Origin: an uncultured Pelagibacteraceae bacterium
GTDB lineage: Bacteria; Pseudomonadota; Alphaproteobacteria; Pelagibacterales; Pelagibacteraceae
Assembly: GCA_902573295.1 (NCBI GenBank)
Contig: CACGJB010000005.1
Location: 1-49,918, forward strand
Direction: 5' to 3'
Length of the DNA stretch: 49,918 nucleotides
The translations under genes were made by a program, and so were the position numbers. The notes under the pieces were generated by a model. The model saw only the letters and a list, made by a program, of their open reading frames with translations. It ran no database searches and was not told the DNA's origin. Of the stretch, positions 17,576 to 25,639 are shown piece by piece. Within the stretch, counting starts at the first letter, position 1. Every line of letters begins with the position of its first letter.

Positions 17576-18535
17576 TTACGATTTTGCAAATAAATTTGTT
17601 AATTCATAAACTATTGTTGCGGCAGCAAGTGATGTAACCTCTGCATGGTCGTATGCAGGAGAAACTTCTACTACATCAGCAGAAACTAAATTTAATCCAG
17701 ACAAACCTCTTAAAACATTTACCATTTCTCTCGTTGTCATCCCTGCAATTTCTGGTGTTCCTGTCCCAGGTGCAAATGCGGGATCCAACACATCAATATC
17801 TATTGATAGATAAAGTGGATTGTCTCCTACTCTCTTTTTAATCCTTTCAGCAATTTTATCTGTCCCCTCTGTTTGAAATTCATCACAATGAATTATTTTA
17901 AAGCCAAAACTTTCATCATTTTTAATATCATCTCTACTATAAAGAGGTCCTCGAATTCCAACATGCATAGAAGCATCATCTAAAAATAAACCCTCTTCTC
18001 TAGCTCTTCTAAATGGAGTGCCATGTGTATAGGGCGCTCCAAAATAGGTATCCCAGGTATCAAGATGAGCATCAAAATGGACTAGAGAAACTGGCCCATT
18101 ATTTTTTTTATTGATCGCCCTTAACAAGGGCACTGCAATTGTATGATCTCCACCTAAACTAATTATTCCACCTACTTTATTTAATAAATCGGTTGCTCCC
18201 TCTTCTATTTGTTTAATAGCTTCATCAATACTAAATGGGTTACATGAAATATCTCCAGCATCAGCAACCTGTTGGATTTTAAAAGGCTCAACATCATAAT
18301 TAGGATGATAATTAGTTCTCAAATGTCTAGAAGCTTGTCTGATGCTTTGTGGACCAAATCTTGCTCCTGGCCTGTAACTTGTACCAGCATCAAACGGAAT
18401 TCCAACAATTGCAACATCACAACTTTCTACATCTCTTAGTTCGGGAAGTCTTGCAAAAGTACTTGGACCAGCGAATCTTGGAACTTTAGTTCCGCTAACT
18501 GGTTGAATTGGATTTTTGTTTCTTTCTTTTTTCAT
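17576..18535 (-). CDS. Agmatinase / guanidinobutyrase-type ureohydrolase
   Basis: A binuclear-manganese ureohydrolase of 319 residues that removes urea from a guanidino compound. All canonical metal motifs are present: SLGGDHTIAVP, VHFDAHLDTW, and SIDIDVLDPAFAPGTGTPE, with the late glutamate motif ADVVEVSPAYDH. Its length equals that of agmatinases and of Pseudomonas GbuA-type guanidinobutyrases. The neighbouring aldehyde dehydrogenase (20 bases downstream) favours a pathway in which agmatine or 4-guanidinobutyrate becomes a C4 amino acid plus urea. A divergent promoter region with a 14-bp palindrome precedes it. Choosing between agmatine and guanidinobutyrate is not possible by eye. Confidence 0.88.
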   Translation of the reverse strand: MKKERNKNPIQPVSGTKVPRFAGPSTFARLPELRDVESCDVAIVGIPFDAGTSYRPGARFGPQSIRQASRHLRTNYHPNYDVEPFKIQQVADAGDISCNPFSIDEAIKQIEEGATDLLNKVGGIISLGGDHTIAVPLLRAINKKNNGPVSLVHFDAHLDTWDTYFGAPYTHGTPFRRAREEGLFLDDASMHVGIRGPLYSRDDIKNDESFGFKIIHCDEFQTEGTDKIAERIKKRVGDNPLYLSIDIDVLDPAFAPGTGTPEIAGMTTREMVNVLRGLSGLNLVSADVVEVSPAYDHAEVTSLAAATIVYELTNLFAKS

Positions 18536-18549
18536 TTTTTAATAATCTA

Positions 18550-18563
18550 AGATAATATTATCT
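18550..18563. promoter_or_regulatory. 14-bp perfect palindrome in a divergent promoter
   Basis: AGATAATATTATCT is its own reverse complement. It sits 15 bases upstream of the ureohydrolase start and 26 bases from the divergent gene at 18589. Such a site could bind a dimeric regulator or double as -10 sequence on both strands. AT-rich DNA yields palindromes by chance, so confidence is limited. Confidence 0.35.
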
Positions 18564-18588
18564 AATCTAATTCGTCTATAATAATTTA

Positions 18589-19317
18589 ATGAAAATTTTA
18601 TTTTTATTTATTCTTATTTTTCATATTTTGCATGTAAATGCTGATGAAATTTATAATCTGATAAAAATTCCAAATTTAGAAATTTATAAATTAAAAAACG
18701 ATAATGATATTCGTTATTTAAGTACCAAAGGTAATTTTAAAATTGGTATAAATAAGAATATTACTTGTGACAAAGTTGATATAAATAATTTAAATACAAA
18801 ATTTCCTTTAATTGAAAAAAATCTTTATCGATATAATTCTAGTTTTCTTAAAAAGATAAAACTAAAATATATTGTATTTTGTGAAAATTTATTCATCTCT
18901 GAAATTAATACCGGAGGAATACCTGATAATAAAAATAGAACCTTAATTTTAGATATCAATTTTAATAAAAAATATTTTGAAAGAATGATACATCATGAAA
19001 TTTTTCATATGATTCAAAATACACATGTTGAATATTTTGATGAGGATAAATTTTCATCTTTTAATCAAACATCATTTAATTATGCTGAATGTTCAACTTG
19101 TTCTGATAGATTAAATTTAGATCTATATGAAAAAACTGATGGTTTTTTGACAGAATATTCTAAATCTATCCCATCTGAAGATATGGCAGAAATTTTTTCA
19201 TTTTTAATGACTGACAAGGAATCAATTGAAGATAAAATTAATAGTGACAAAATCCTTAAAAATAAAGTGAATTTTATAAAATTAAACTTGGCTAAAATAG
19301 ATAAAAATATTTTATGA
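18589..19317 (+). CDS. Secreted gluzincin-like putative metallopeptidase
   Basis: A 242-residue protein with a signal peptide (residues 1-18, cut near HVNA) and a zinc-binding HExxH site, HHEIFH (His136, Glu137, His140). About 60 residues later comes FLTEYSKSIPSEDMAEIFSF, whose Glu in EDMAE is placed like the third zinc ligand of gluzincins. A Cys pair (CSTC) between them may form a disulfide. I recognise no named family. It should act in the periplasm or outside. It overlaps the cyclophilin gene by four bases (ATGA), so the two are translationally coupled. Peptidase activity is inferred from motifs. Confidence 0.65.
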   Translation: MKILFLFILIFHILHVNADEIYNLIKIPNLEIYKLKNDNDIRYLSTKGNFKIGINKNITCDKVDINNLNTKFPLIEKNLYRYNSSFLKKIKLKYIVFCENLFISEINTGGIPDNKNRTLILDINFNKKYFERMIHHEIFHMIQNTHVEYFDEDKFSSFNQTSFNYAECSTCSDRLNLDLYEKTDGFLTEYSKSIPSEDMAEIFSFLMTDKESIEDKINSDKILKNKVNFIKLNLAKIDKNIL

Positions 19318-19964
19318 TCAGAACTATTAAAGCCTCAAAATCAGAAAAAATTTTATTTATATTTTTAATTGGTCTTTCAATTTTTGCTTTTACATCTTTT
19401 TTTTTATTAAAAAATAAATGTCTATTTGTTGAAAAAAATAATTTAAGTAAACTTAATTTTAATGAACCAAATAATATTGCCGTAATGAATGTTGAGTGTG
19501 GAAATGTAATAATTGAACTTTATCCAGACATTTCTCCTAAAGCAGTAGAAAGATTTAAAATTTTAATTAAACAAAAAATGTATGATGGTTCCGCTTTTTA
19601 CAAAGTTTCAGAAAATACTTTTGTACAAGCTGGAGATATTGAGTATGGAAATATAAATAACTTAGATTATTCCAAAATTGGTAGCGGGAAGTCTGGATTA
19701 GGATTGTTAAAATCTGAACTGAATAATGATTTTAAATTTACAGAGGGAAGCGTAGGTTTTGCTAGAACAACAGAATTTGATACAGAAGATAGTGAATTCT
19801 TTATTACATTGAAAGAAATTCCAATTTATCAAGGCGAATATACTCCAATTGGTAAAGTAGTTTACGGTTTAGATATTTTAACTAAAATTAAAACAGGTAA
19901 TAAAGCAATTTATGTTTTAAGACCAAATTATATTAATACCTTTAGAATGTTTAATTCTAATTAA
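19314..19964 (+). CDS. Membrane-anchored cyclophilin-type peptidyl-prolyl isomerase
   Basis: A 216-residue protein with a short cytoplasmic tail, one transmembrane helix (about 14-32, IFLIGLSIFAFTSFFLL) and a periplasmic cyclophilin domain from about 53 on. Domain landmarks: VIIELYPDISPKAVERFKILIKQKMYDGSAFYKV is the region at 64-97; later GSVGFAR, DSEFFITL, and FTPIGKV-like YTPIGKVVYGLDIL. The usual catalytic Arg of the F-H-R-V motif is replaced (SAFYKVSEN has Tyr-Lys instead of His-Arg), as in many reduced bacterial cyclophilins, so activity may be low. Its start overlaps the gluzincin gene; its end overlaps the opposing FadN-type gene by eight bases. Confidence 0.85.
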   Translation: MIRTIKASKSEKILFIFLIGLSIFAFTSFFLLKNKCLFVEKNNLSKLNFNEPNNIAVMNVECGNVIIELYPDISPKAVERFKILIKQKMYDGSAFYKVSENTFVQAGDIEYGNINNLDYSKIGSGKSGLGLLKSELNNDFKFTEGSVGFARTTEFDTEDSEFFITLKEIPIYQGEYTPIGKVVYGLDILTKIKTGNKAIYVLRPNYINTFRMFNSN

Positions 19965-22179
19965 CCAAAGGTAAACCTGTCAATAATGTGTGTTTAATTC
20001 TTTCTTGAGTTTGTTTTGTTTCTATCAACCTCATAAAAGAGTCTAGTTCTAATTTATAAAGATCATCCTCTGACAATACTTTTTCAATAGTAGTATCTCC
20101 ACCACTTAAAACATTTGCAAGCTCAGTTCCTACATGCATACCGTGATCTAAAATTATCTTTTCGTTGTATAATTTCTCTAAAACCTTAATCATTTTATCT
20201 TTCAAAGGCTTTCCAGAAAGCTTAAATTTACACTCATCTGGAGGAACAAAATCAGTATTTTGATTAATTAGCTTTTTTGCTTCCTCAAAAAGACTGTTTC
20301 TGTTCATTATTTTTCTATCTTCTGGTCTTAAATACTTTAATGGCTCAGCCTCGATTGGAGATGTAGCTGTTTTAGCATAACCAATAATATCAAAAACTTT
20401 TAATGGAGCATAATCTGGGTCCGATTTTGCTTCCTCTGTTTGAGACCATCTCCACAACATTTCTTTACATCCTCCACCTGCTGGAACTAATCCAACAATA
20501 GTTTCAACCAAACCAATAACTAAATTTGTATGTGAGGCAACAAAATTACTTTGAACTAAAACCTCAAAGCCTCCTCCAAGTGTAAGTCCAGAAGGAGCTG
20601 ATACAACCGGGTACTTAGAGTATTTTAATGTTTTACAAGTATCTTGAAAATATTTGATGAATTTTTCAATTGATTTGAAATCTCCTTTTTCAGCAAAATT
20701 CATAGTATAACTTAAATTGACACCTGCTGAAAATTGCATGCTCTCATTTATTATAATTAAAGGTTTATCAGTTGCATTTTTCAATGCATCCATTGAATCG
20801 TAATCTAATGCACAAGCTTTTGTTGTAAATTCAACAATATTAAAATCTTTAAATCGATGAATATCAGCTGAATTGTTTTTATCTAGTTTAATTGCTGATG
20901 GTCTTATTTTTCCTAGAGTTTGAATATCCGTATAAAGTTGTCTTTCTCCGTAGAAGTTTTCATCTTTTGTTTTGGATAAATTTTTTAAAAATTTATTATT
21001 TTCAAAGCTATCAATTCTTTCAAAGAAATTCTTAACACCTATCGATCTCAACATTTCAAATGGACCCATCGCCCAATTAAAACCTAGTCTCATAGCTTCA
21101 TCAATATCGTTAAATTTATCAGTAATTCCTGGAACAAGTGAGGATGCATATTTAATTATTTTTGAAATTACAATCCAGGCATATTCACCAAACTTATCTT
21201 TTCGATTAATTAAATTACTAATTTCAACTGTCTCAATTCCTAAATCTATTTTTTTTGTTGCCGAATACTCTCCTGTTTCTAAATTTATTGCTTCTAAAAT
21301 TTTTTGATCTCCACTTTTATTCATTCTATAAAAGCCACCTTTCCCTTTACGACCTGTGTAACCTGTCTCAATTAATTTTTTGACTAATGGAATTTCTTTT
21401 GCAACAATTTGAAATTCATCTTTATCTGAAAGTTCTTTTATAAAGCTTTTTAATACATCGGCCATCAAATCAATTCCAATAAGATCATACAATCCAAACA
21501 CTCCTGTTTTAGGTATTCCCATTGGTCTACCAAAAACTGCATCAGCTTCTTCTATTGAAAGTTTCATTTTGAATGCTTCTGTCATAGCAACTTGCATTGC
21601 ATAAACACCAATTCTATTACCTAGAAAACCTGGGGTATCGTTGCAAACTATAGCTCCCTTACCTAGCTCTACTTCACAAAATTTCTTTAAAGAATTGATT
21701 TTATTTAAATCGTTATTTTCATTTTTAACAATTTCTAACAATCCCATGTATCTAACTGGATTAAAAAAGTGAGTGATACAAAAATCTTTTTTTTCTTCGT
21801 CATTTAATTTTTCTGATAAAACTTTAATTGGAATTGATGATGTGTTTGATGAAACTATCGCACCTTTTTTTCTGTTCTTAAATATCTTCTCATAAATATT
21901 ATGTTTAATATCAATTCTTTCTACTACTGCCTCTACCACCCAATCTGCATCTTTTACTACATCAAAATTTTCTTCAATATTTCCAACATTGATATTGTTT
22001 ATTTTACTTTTATCTATTAGCAAAGGAGGTCTAGATTTATGAATTCTTTCTCTAGCTTTTTCACTGATTTTAGTAGTTAAATCTAAAAGAGTAACTGGTA
22101 CGCCTGCATTACATAAGTGGGCAGCTATCCCACTACCCATTGTACCAGAACCAATGACTACAACTTTTTTAATTTCCAT
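19957..22179 (-). CDS. 3-hydroxyacyl-CoA dehydrogenase / enoyl-CoA hydratase fusion, FadN-type
   Basis: A 740-residue bifunctional beta-oxidation enzyme with the dehydrogenase at the N-terminus and the hydratase at the C-terminus, the order of FadN and not of FadB/FadJ. NAD site VVVIGSGTMGSGIAAHL (7-23); catalytic segment THFFNPVRYMGLLEIV near 137-152; second dehydrogenase domain up to about 400. The crotonase part carries NESMQFSAGVNL and the oxyanion stretch SAPSGLTLGGGFEV, then GLVETIVGLVPAGGG. It is 36 bases downstream of potC and probably ends that operon. In this setting it could degrade acyl-CoA products of the same catabolic route or ordinary fatty acids. Confidence 0.9.
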   Translation of the reverse strand: MEIKKVVVIGSGTMGSGIAAHLCNAGVPVTLLDLTTKISEKARERIHKSRPPLLIDKSKINNINVGNIEENFDVVKDADWVVEAVVERIDIKHNIYEKIFKNRKKGAIVSSNTSSIPIKVLSEKLNDEEKKDFCITHFFNPVRYMGLLEIVKNENNDLNKINSLKKFCEVELGKGAIVCNDTPGFLGNRIGVYAMQVAMTEAFKMKLSIEEADAVFGRPMGIPKTGVFGLYDLIGIDLMADVLKSFIKELSDKDEFQIVAKEIPLVKKLIETGYTGRKGKGGFYRMNKSGDQKILEAINLETGEYSATKKIDLGIETVEISNLINRKDKFGEYAWIVISKIIKYASSLVPGITDKFNDIDEAMRLGFNWAMGPFEMLRSIGVKNFFERIDSFENNKFLKNLSKTKDENFYGERQLYTDIQTLGKIRPSAIKLDKNNSADIHRFKDFNIVEFTTKACALDYDSMDALKNATDKPLIIINESMQFSAGVNLSYTMNFAEKGDFKSIEKFIKYFQDTCKTLKYSKYPVVSAPSGLTLGGGFEVLVQSNFVASHTNLVIGLVETIVGLVPAGGGCKEMLWRWSQTEEAKSDPDYAPLKVFDIIGYAKTATSPIEAEPLKYLRPEDRKIMNRNSLFEEAKKLINQNTDFVPPDECKFKLSGKPLKDKMIKVLEKLYNEKIILDHGMHVGTELANVLSGGDTTIEKVLSEDDLYKLELDSFMRLIETKQTQERIKHTLLTGLPLVN

Positions 22180-22215
22180 ACTAACCTCTATATATGATTA
22201 AATTATTTGGGTAAA

Positions 22216-23070
22216 TTATCTATTTATTCCTCTTAATCGCTCAGATCTTCTTCTTAATAGTTCGGCAGTTACAAGAATTAAAGTTGATAAAATAATTAAA
22301 CATGTGGCTACTGCGAGAATAGTTGGACTCAATTGCTCTCTTAATCCAGTCCACATCTGAACAGGTATAGTTGTGTTTTCTAAACCTGCTAAAAACAAGA
22401 CAACTACAACTTCATCAAACGAAGTTACAAAAGCAAACAATCCTCCTGAAATAACACCAGGTAATATTAATGGAAGAGTAATTTTCATAAATGTGTTTAC
22501 TGGATTACTACCTAAGCTTGCTGCGGCTCTTGTCACACTATGATCAAAACCAGAAAGTGTAGCTGTTACGGTAATCACAACAAATGGAGTACCTAAAATT
22601 ATATGTGCTAATACTATACCAGTATGTGTTGCGGCCAAACCAACCTTTGCCATAAAAAAGAAAATAGCAACCCCAGAAATAATTAAAGGAACAATCATTG
22701 GTGAAATTAAAGTAGCCATTATAATTCCTTTGTATGGCATATGCCTACTACTCAAACCTAAAGCGGCCAAAGTACCTAAAATAATTGAACCGATAGTTGC
22801 AAATATTGCAATAATAAAACTATTTTTTGCAGCTAGTCCCCAAGGATTTTTAGTTCCATAAATCATATCTTTATACCACCTTAAAGAAAAGGCATCCGGA
22901 TCTAGATTTTTCATTCCTTCTGAAAAAACTAAAAATTCTTCTGCATTAAATGAAAGTGGAAAAATTACAAACAAAGGCGCTATTAAAAAGAAAAATACAA
23001 AAGCACAAATAGAGAGATAAATATAATGCCAAATTCTATATCTCGTTTCTGTATAACTTGGTAATGCCAT
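22216..23070 (-). CDS. potC: Polyamine-type ABC transporter permease, PotC-like
   Basis: A 284-residue inner-membrane permease with six hydrophobic segments and the ATPase-contact EAA loop near the C-terminal third (SVTRAAASLGSNPVNTFMKITLPLILPG contains it, about 180-207). The N-terminal extension RYRIWHYIYLSICAF leads into helix 1. It is two bases downstream of potB and 36 before the FadN-type gene. With PotA, PotB and PotD it forms a complete spermidine/putrescine-type importer. Related transporters carry other cationic amines, so the cargo may not be a classical polyamine. Confidence 0.9.
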   Translation of the reverse strand: MALPSYTETRYRIWHYIYLSICAFVFFFLIAPLFVIFPLSFNAEEFLVFSEGMKNLDPDAFSLRWYKDMIYGTKNPWGLAAKNSFIIAIFATIGSIILGTLAALGLSSRHMPYKGIIMATLISPMIVPLIISGVAIFFFMAKVGLAATHTGIVLAHIILGTPFVVITVTATLSGFDHSVTRAAASLGSNPVNTFMKITLPLILPGVISGGLFAFVTSFDEVVVVLFLAGLENTTIPVQMWTGLREQLSPTILAVATCLIILSTLILVTAELLRRRSERLRGINR

Positions 23071-23072
23071 AA

Positions 23073-24335
23073 TTATCCTAATTTAATATTGTCAACTCCA
23101 ACCAGTTTGTTGTAAATCCAGTAAATAACTAAAACTCCACTAAGCAACATTAATCCCATAGCTGATGCAAAACTCCAATCTAAAGTTTGTTTCATATGGA
23201 ATGCAATTTGATTACTTATTAAAGTTCCAGATGCTCCACCTACTAATGCTGGTGTAATGTAATAACCAATTGCTAAAATAAATACCAATAAGCATCCTGC
23301 TCCAATTCCTGGGATTGTTAATGGAAAATACACTTTCCAAAATGCCACAAAAGGTGTTCCACCCAACGATTTACCTGCTCTCATCAAGCTTGGAGATATA
23401 GTTTTCATTACACTATAAAGCGGAAGAACCATAAATGGCAGTAGTATTTGGGTCATCGCAACATAAGTCCCTACTTTATTATACATCATCTCTGGCCTAC
23501 TATCATCAGCCACTAGACCTATCATCACAAAAAAATCGTTTACTATTCCTTGTTGCTGAAGCAAAATCATCCAACTAGCAGTTCTTACAAGCAAAGAGGT
23601 CCAAAAAGGCAATAGGACACAAATCATCAATAAGTTTGAATATTTCATTGGTAATGTTGCTAACAAATGTGCGATTGGATACCCCATTAAAAAGCAGAAT
23701 AAAGTTACAAAAAATGCAATTTCCAATGTTCTGAGCCAAAGTATTCTATGAATTCTTCTATCCTCGTCCACCTGAGCAACGCTTCCGTCTGGAGCATAAT
23801 ACATATCCATACCTTTAAGATATTTAGCCAAAGTGTAGGGTGGCGCAGTTCTTTTGATCGCCTGCCAATACTCTACCTTGTTCCAATTTGGATGCACTTT
23901 GATCATTTGTTCTTTTATACTTACAGATTCATCAATTTTTTTTCTTTTAATATTTCTAAACAGTCTTTTTGTTGTTGAATTGAAACCATTCTTTTCTTTA
24001 TTTAATCTTTGACCAAGTTTTCCATGCTCTTGTTTCTCAACAAGGGCTTTGTAATCATAATAAAAACCAGCAAAAACTTCCTCTGGTGGTAATTCTTTTC
24101 CGTCCCACGTTTCCATTTCTTTAAATGTTTTAGGAAGCATATTTGTGATCATTTTATCGTCTATACTTCTGCTAAACATCTCACCTATAGGAAAGACATA
24201 AGTAATAACTAAAAATAAAAGTAATGGAGCTACAAGAAGAAATGCTTTTATTTTATTTTTCTTCTCAGCTTTTTTTAAACTTACCTCTAAGGGTATTCCG
24301 TCAGTTGTTAAAATTTGTTTTGTTTCAGAGCTCAT
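23073..24335 (-). CDS. potB: Polyamine-type ABC transporter permease, PotB-like, with long insert
   Basis: A 420-residue permease, about 130 longer than E. coli PotB. Helix 1 is at about 30-50 (FLLVAPLLLFLVITYVF); then comes a hydrophilic stretch of roughly 140 residues (about 55-200, charged, ending DEDRRIHRILWLRTLEIA) before the remaining five helices. The EAA loop is near 330-345 (MRAGKSLGGTPFVAFWKVYFPL contains it). The insert should face the periplasm, where it could contact the binding protein. A terminator hairpin lies directly between this gene and potD; its T-tract ends at the start codon. Confidence 0.88.
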   Translation of the reverse strand: MSSETKQILTTDGIPLEVSLKKAEKKNKIKAFLLVAPLLLFLVITYVFPIGEMFSRSIDDKMITNMLPKTFKEMETWDGKELPPEEVFAGFYYDYKALVEKQEHGKLGQRLNKEKNGFNSTTKRLFRNIKRKKIDESVSIKEQMIKVHPNWNKVEYWQAIKRTAPPYTLAKYLKGMDMYYAPDGSVAQVDEDRRIHRILWLRTLEIAFFVTLFCFLMGYPIAHLLATLPMKYSNLLMICVLLPFWTSLLVRTASWMILLQQQGIVNDFFVMIGLVADDSRPEMMYNKVGTYVAMTQILLPFMVLPLYSVMKTISPSLMRAGKSLGGTPFVAFWKVYFPLTIPGIGAGCLLVFILAIGYYITPALVGGASGTLISNQIAFHMKQTLDWSFASAMGLMLLSGVLVIYWIYNKLVGVDNIKLG

Positions 24336-24368
24336 AAAAAAATAGGGCGGCTATAAATAACCGCCCTA
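24336..24368 (-). terminator. Terminator/attenuator between potD and potB
   Basis: On the minus strand TAGGGCGG (24368-24361 complement) and CCGCCCTA (24350-24343) form an eight-bp GC-rich stem with a ten-base loop, followed by seven T residues that run up to the potB start codon. It lies within the pot operon, so partial read-through would give more PotD message than permease message. Confidence 0.88.
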
Positions 24369-24403
24369 AATATATTATATAAATTCAGTGTTTAAAACTG
24401 AAA

Positions 24404-25522
24404 TTATAGTCCTGCTTTCATTGCTTCCCACTTCTCACCAATTTCTGTTCCATAATCAGCCCAGAAAAAAGGATCAACTAAGAAATAACTCTTAGTGTTT
24501 GCAGGAGCAGTAGGCATTTGAGGCATCATGTTAGTTTTGCCATCTTTGTACCATGGCTCACCAGCTTTGATTATATCAAGAGATGATTTTCTCCATGGAG
24601 CGTATGCAATGTACTTCGCGCTACCAGCTAACATTTCTGTGTTAGTCATCATAGCTAAAGCTTTTTTAGCATTTGCTTCATCTGGCCCACCTTTAACAAG
24701 TGCGAAATATTCATAGTCAAGACCTTGTCCATCCCATACTTGTTTGATTGGAGCATTTTCACCTACTTCAGCATTAAAGAATCTTCCGTTCCATCCAGTT
24801 GCCATTACAACTTCACCAGCAACTAATAATTCAGGTGGTTGAGCACCTGCAGACCAGAATACACATCCACCATTAGGATCTGTACAAAGCTTTTTGATTT
24901 TATTCATAGCTCTGTCAATTCCACCATCAGCTAAAAGTTTTCTGTAAAGTAATTCTCCACCTTTACCCATTTTAACACCGTCAGCAGCTAAAGCGATTTC
25001 TAAATTAGTTAAAGCACTTTTGTAAATTGCTCTTTTTCCTGGGAATCTTTTTGTGTTAAAGAAGTCCTTAATTGTTTTAGGTTCTTTACCATCGAATGCT
25101 CTTGTATCAAAAGCATAGTTCCAAGAATATAAAATGTTACCTACAGCACATTCACTAGGCATTCCTGTGAAGAAATCTTCACTTGCAGGAGTTCCATCTG
25201 GTGCAGCTGGGAAGTCTTTGTCAAAATCAAATTTAACAAATAAACCTTCATCACATCCGTTAATAGTATCGAATGCAAATAAGTCTATAATATCCCATGT
25301 TATAGCACCCGCTTCTTTTTGTGCTTTGATTTCTGATAAACCACCAGAATAGTCAACCCAGTTGATATCTATTCCAAGTTTTTTAGCAGTAGGATCACCA
25401 TACCCAAGCTTTTGTGACTCCGTGTAAGCTCCACCCCAAGATGCAACAGTAACTGCAAATGCTGATGAAGTTATTGAAAGTACAAAAGAAAGAGTAAGTA
25501 ATAATTTACTTAGTTTTTTCAT
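24404..25522 (-). CDS. potD: Periplasmic polyamine-type binding protein, PotD-like
   Basis: A 372-residue solute-binding protein. The signal peptide MKKLSKLLLTLSFVLSITSS plus AFA is cut after residue 23, leaving VTVASWGGAYTESQ, the typical start of PotD/PotF-type proteins. INWVDYSGGLSEIKAQKEAGAITWDIIDL and the aromatic residues near the C-terminus (VDPFFWADYG) fit the amine-binding cleft of cluster D proteins. It has its own promoter signals and an 18-bp palindrome upstream, and a terminator downstream, so it can be made in excess of the permease. The ligand is a polyamine or a related cation; the sequence alone does not say which. Confidence 0.9.
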   Translation of the reverse strand: MKKLSKLLLTLSFVLSITSSAFAVTVASWGGAYTESQKLGYGDPTAKKLGIDINWVDYSGGLSEIKAQKEAGAITWDIIDLFAFDTINGCDEGLFVKFDFDKDFPAAPDGTPASEDFFTGMPSECAVGNILYSWNYAFDTRAFDGKEPKTIKDFFNTKRFPGKRAIYKSALTNLEIALAADGVKMGKGGELLYRKLLADGGIDRAMNKIKKLCTDPNGGCVFWSAGAQPPELLVAGEVVMATGWNGRFFNAEVGENAPIKQVWDGQGLDYEYFALVKGGPDEANAKKALAMMTNTEMLAGSAKYIAYAPWRKSSLDIIKAGEPWYKDGKTNMMPQMPTAPANTKSYFLVDPFFWADYGTEIGEKWEAMKAGL

Positions 25523-25543
25523 TATTCCTCCGTTTAAACGTTG

Positions 25544-25561
25544 ATATAAATTAATTTATAT
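25544..25561. promoter_or_regulatory. 18-bp perfect palindrome, candidate operator of potD
   Basis: ATATAAATTAATTTATAT equals its reverse complement over all 18 bases. It starts right at the predicted transcription start of potD and ends before the GGAGGA ribosome site. The placement at about +1 to +18 suits a repressor operator. The sequence is pure A and T, so chance or a structural role cannot be excluded. Confidence 0.4.
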
Positions 25562-25568
25562 AAGTAAA

Positions 25569-25597
25569 AGTACAACAAATAGCTAAAGTGAAGTCAA
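25569..25597 (-). promoter_or_regulatory. Sigma-70-type promoter of potD
   Basis: On the minus strand TTGACT (25597-25592) and TGTACT (25574-25569) are separated by 17 bases, giving a near-consensus -35 and a moderate -10. The predicted start is near 25562, about 40 bases before the potD ATG. The 117-base potA-potD gap holds nothing else that I can name. Confidence 0.55.
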
Positions 25598-25639
25598 CAG
25601 CTGATTTTGTCTTTGATATATATAATTTTTAATTGAAAA

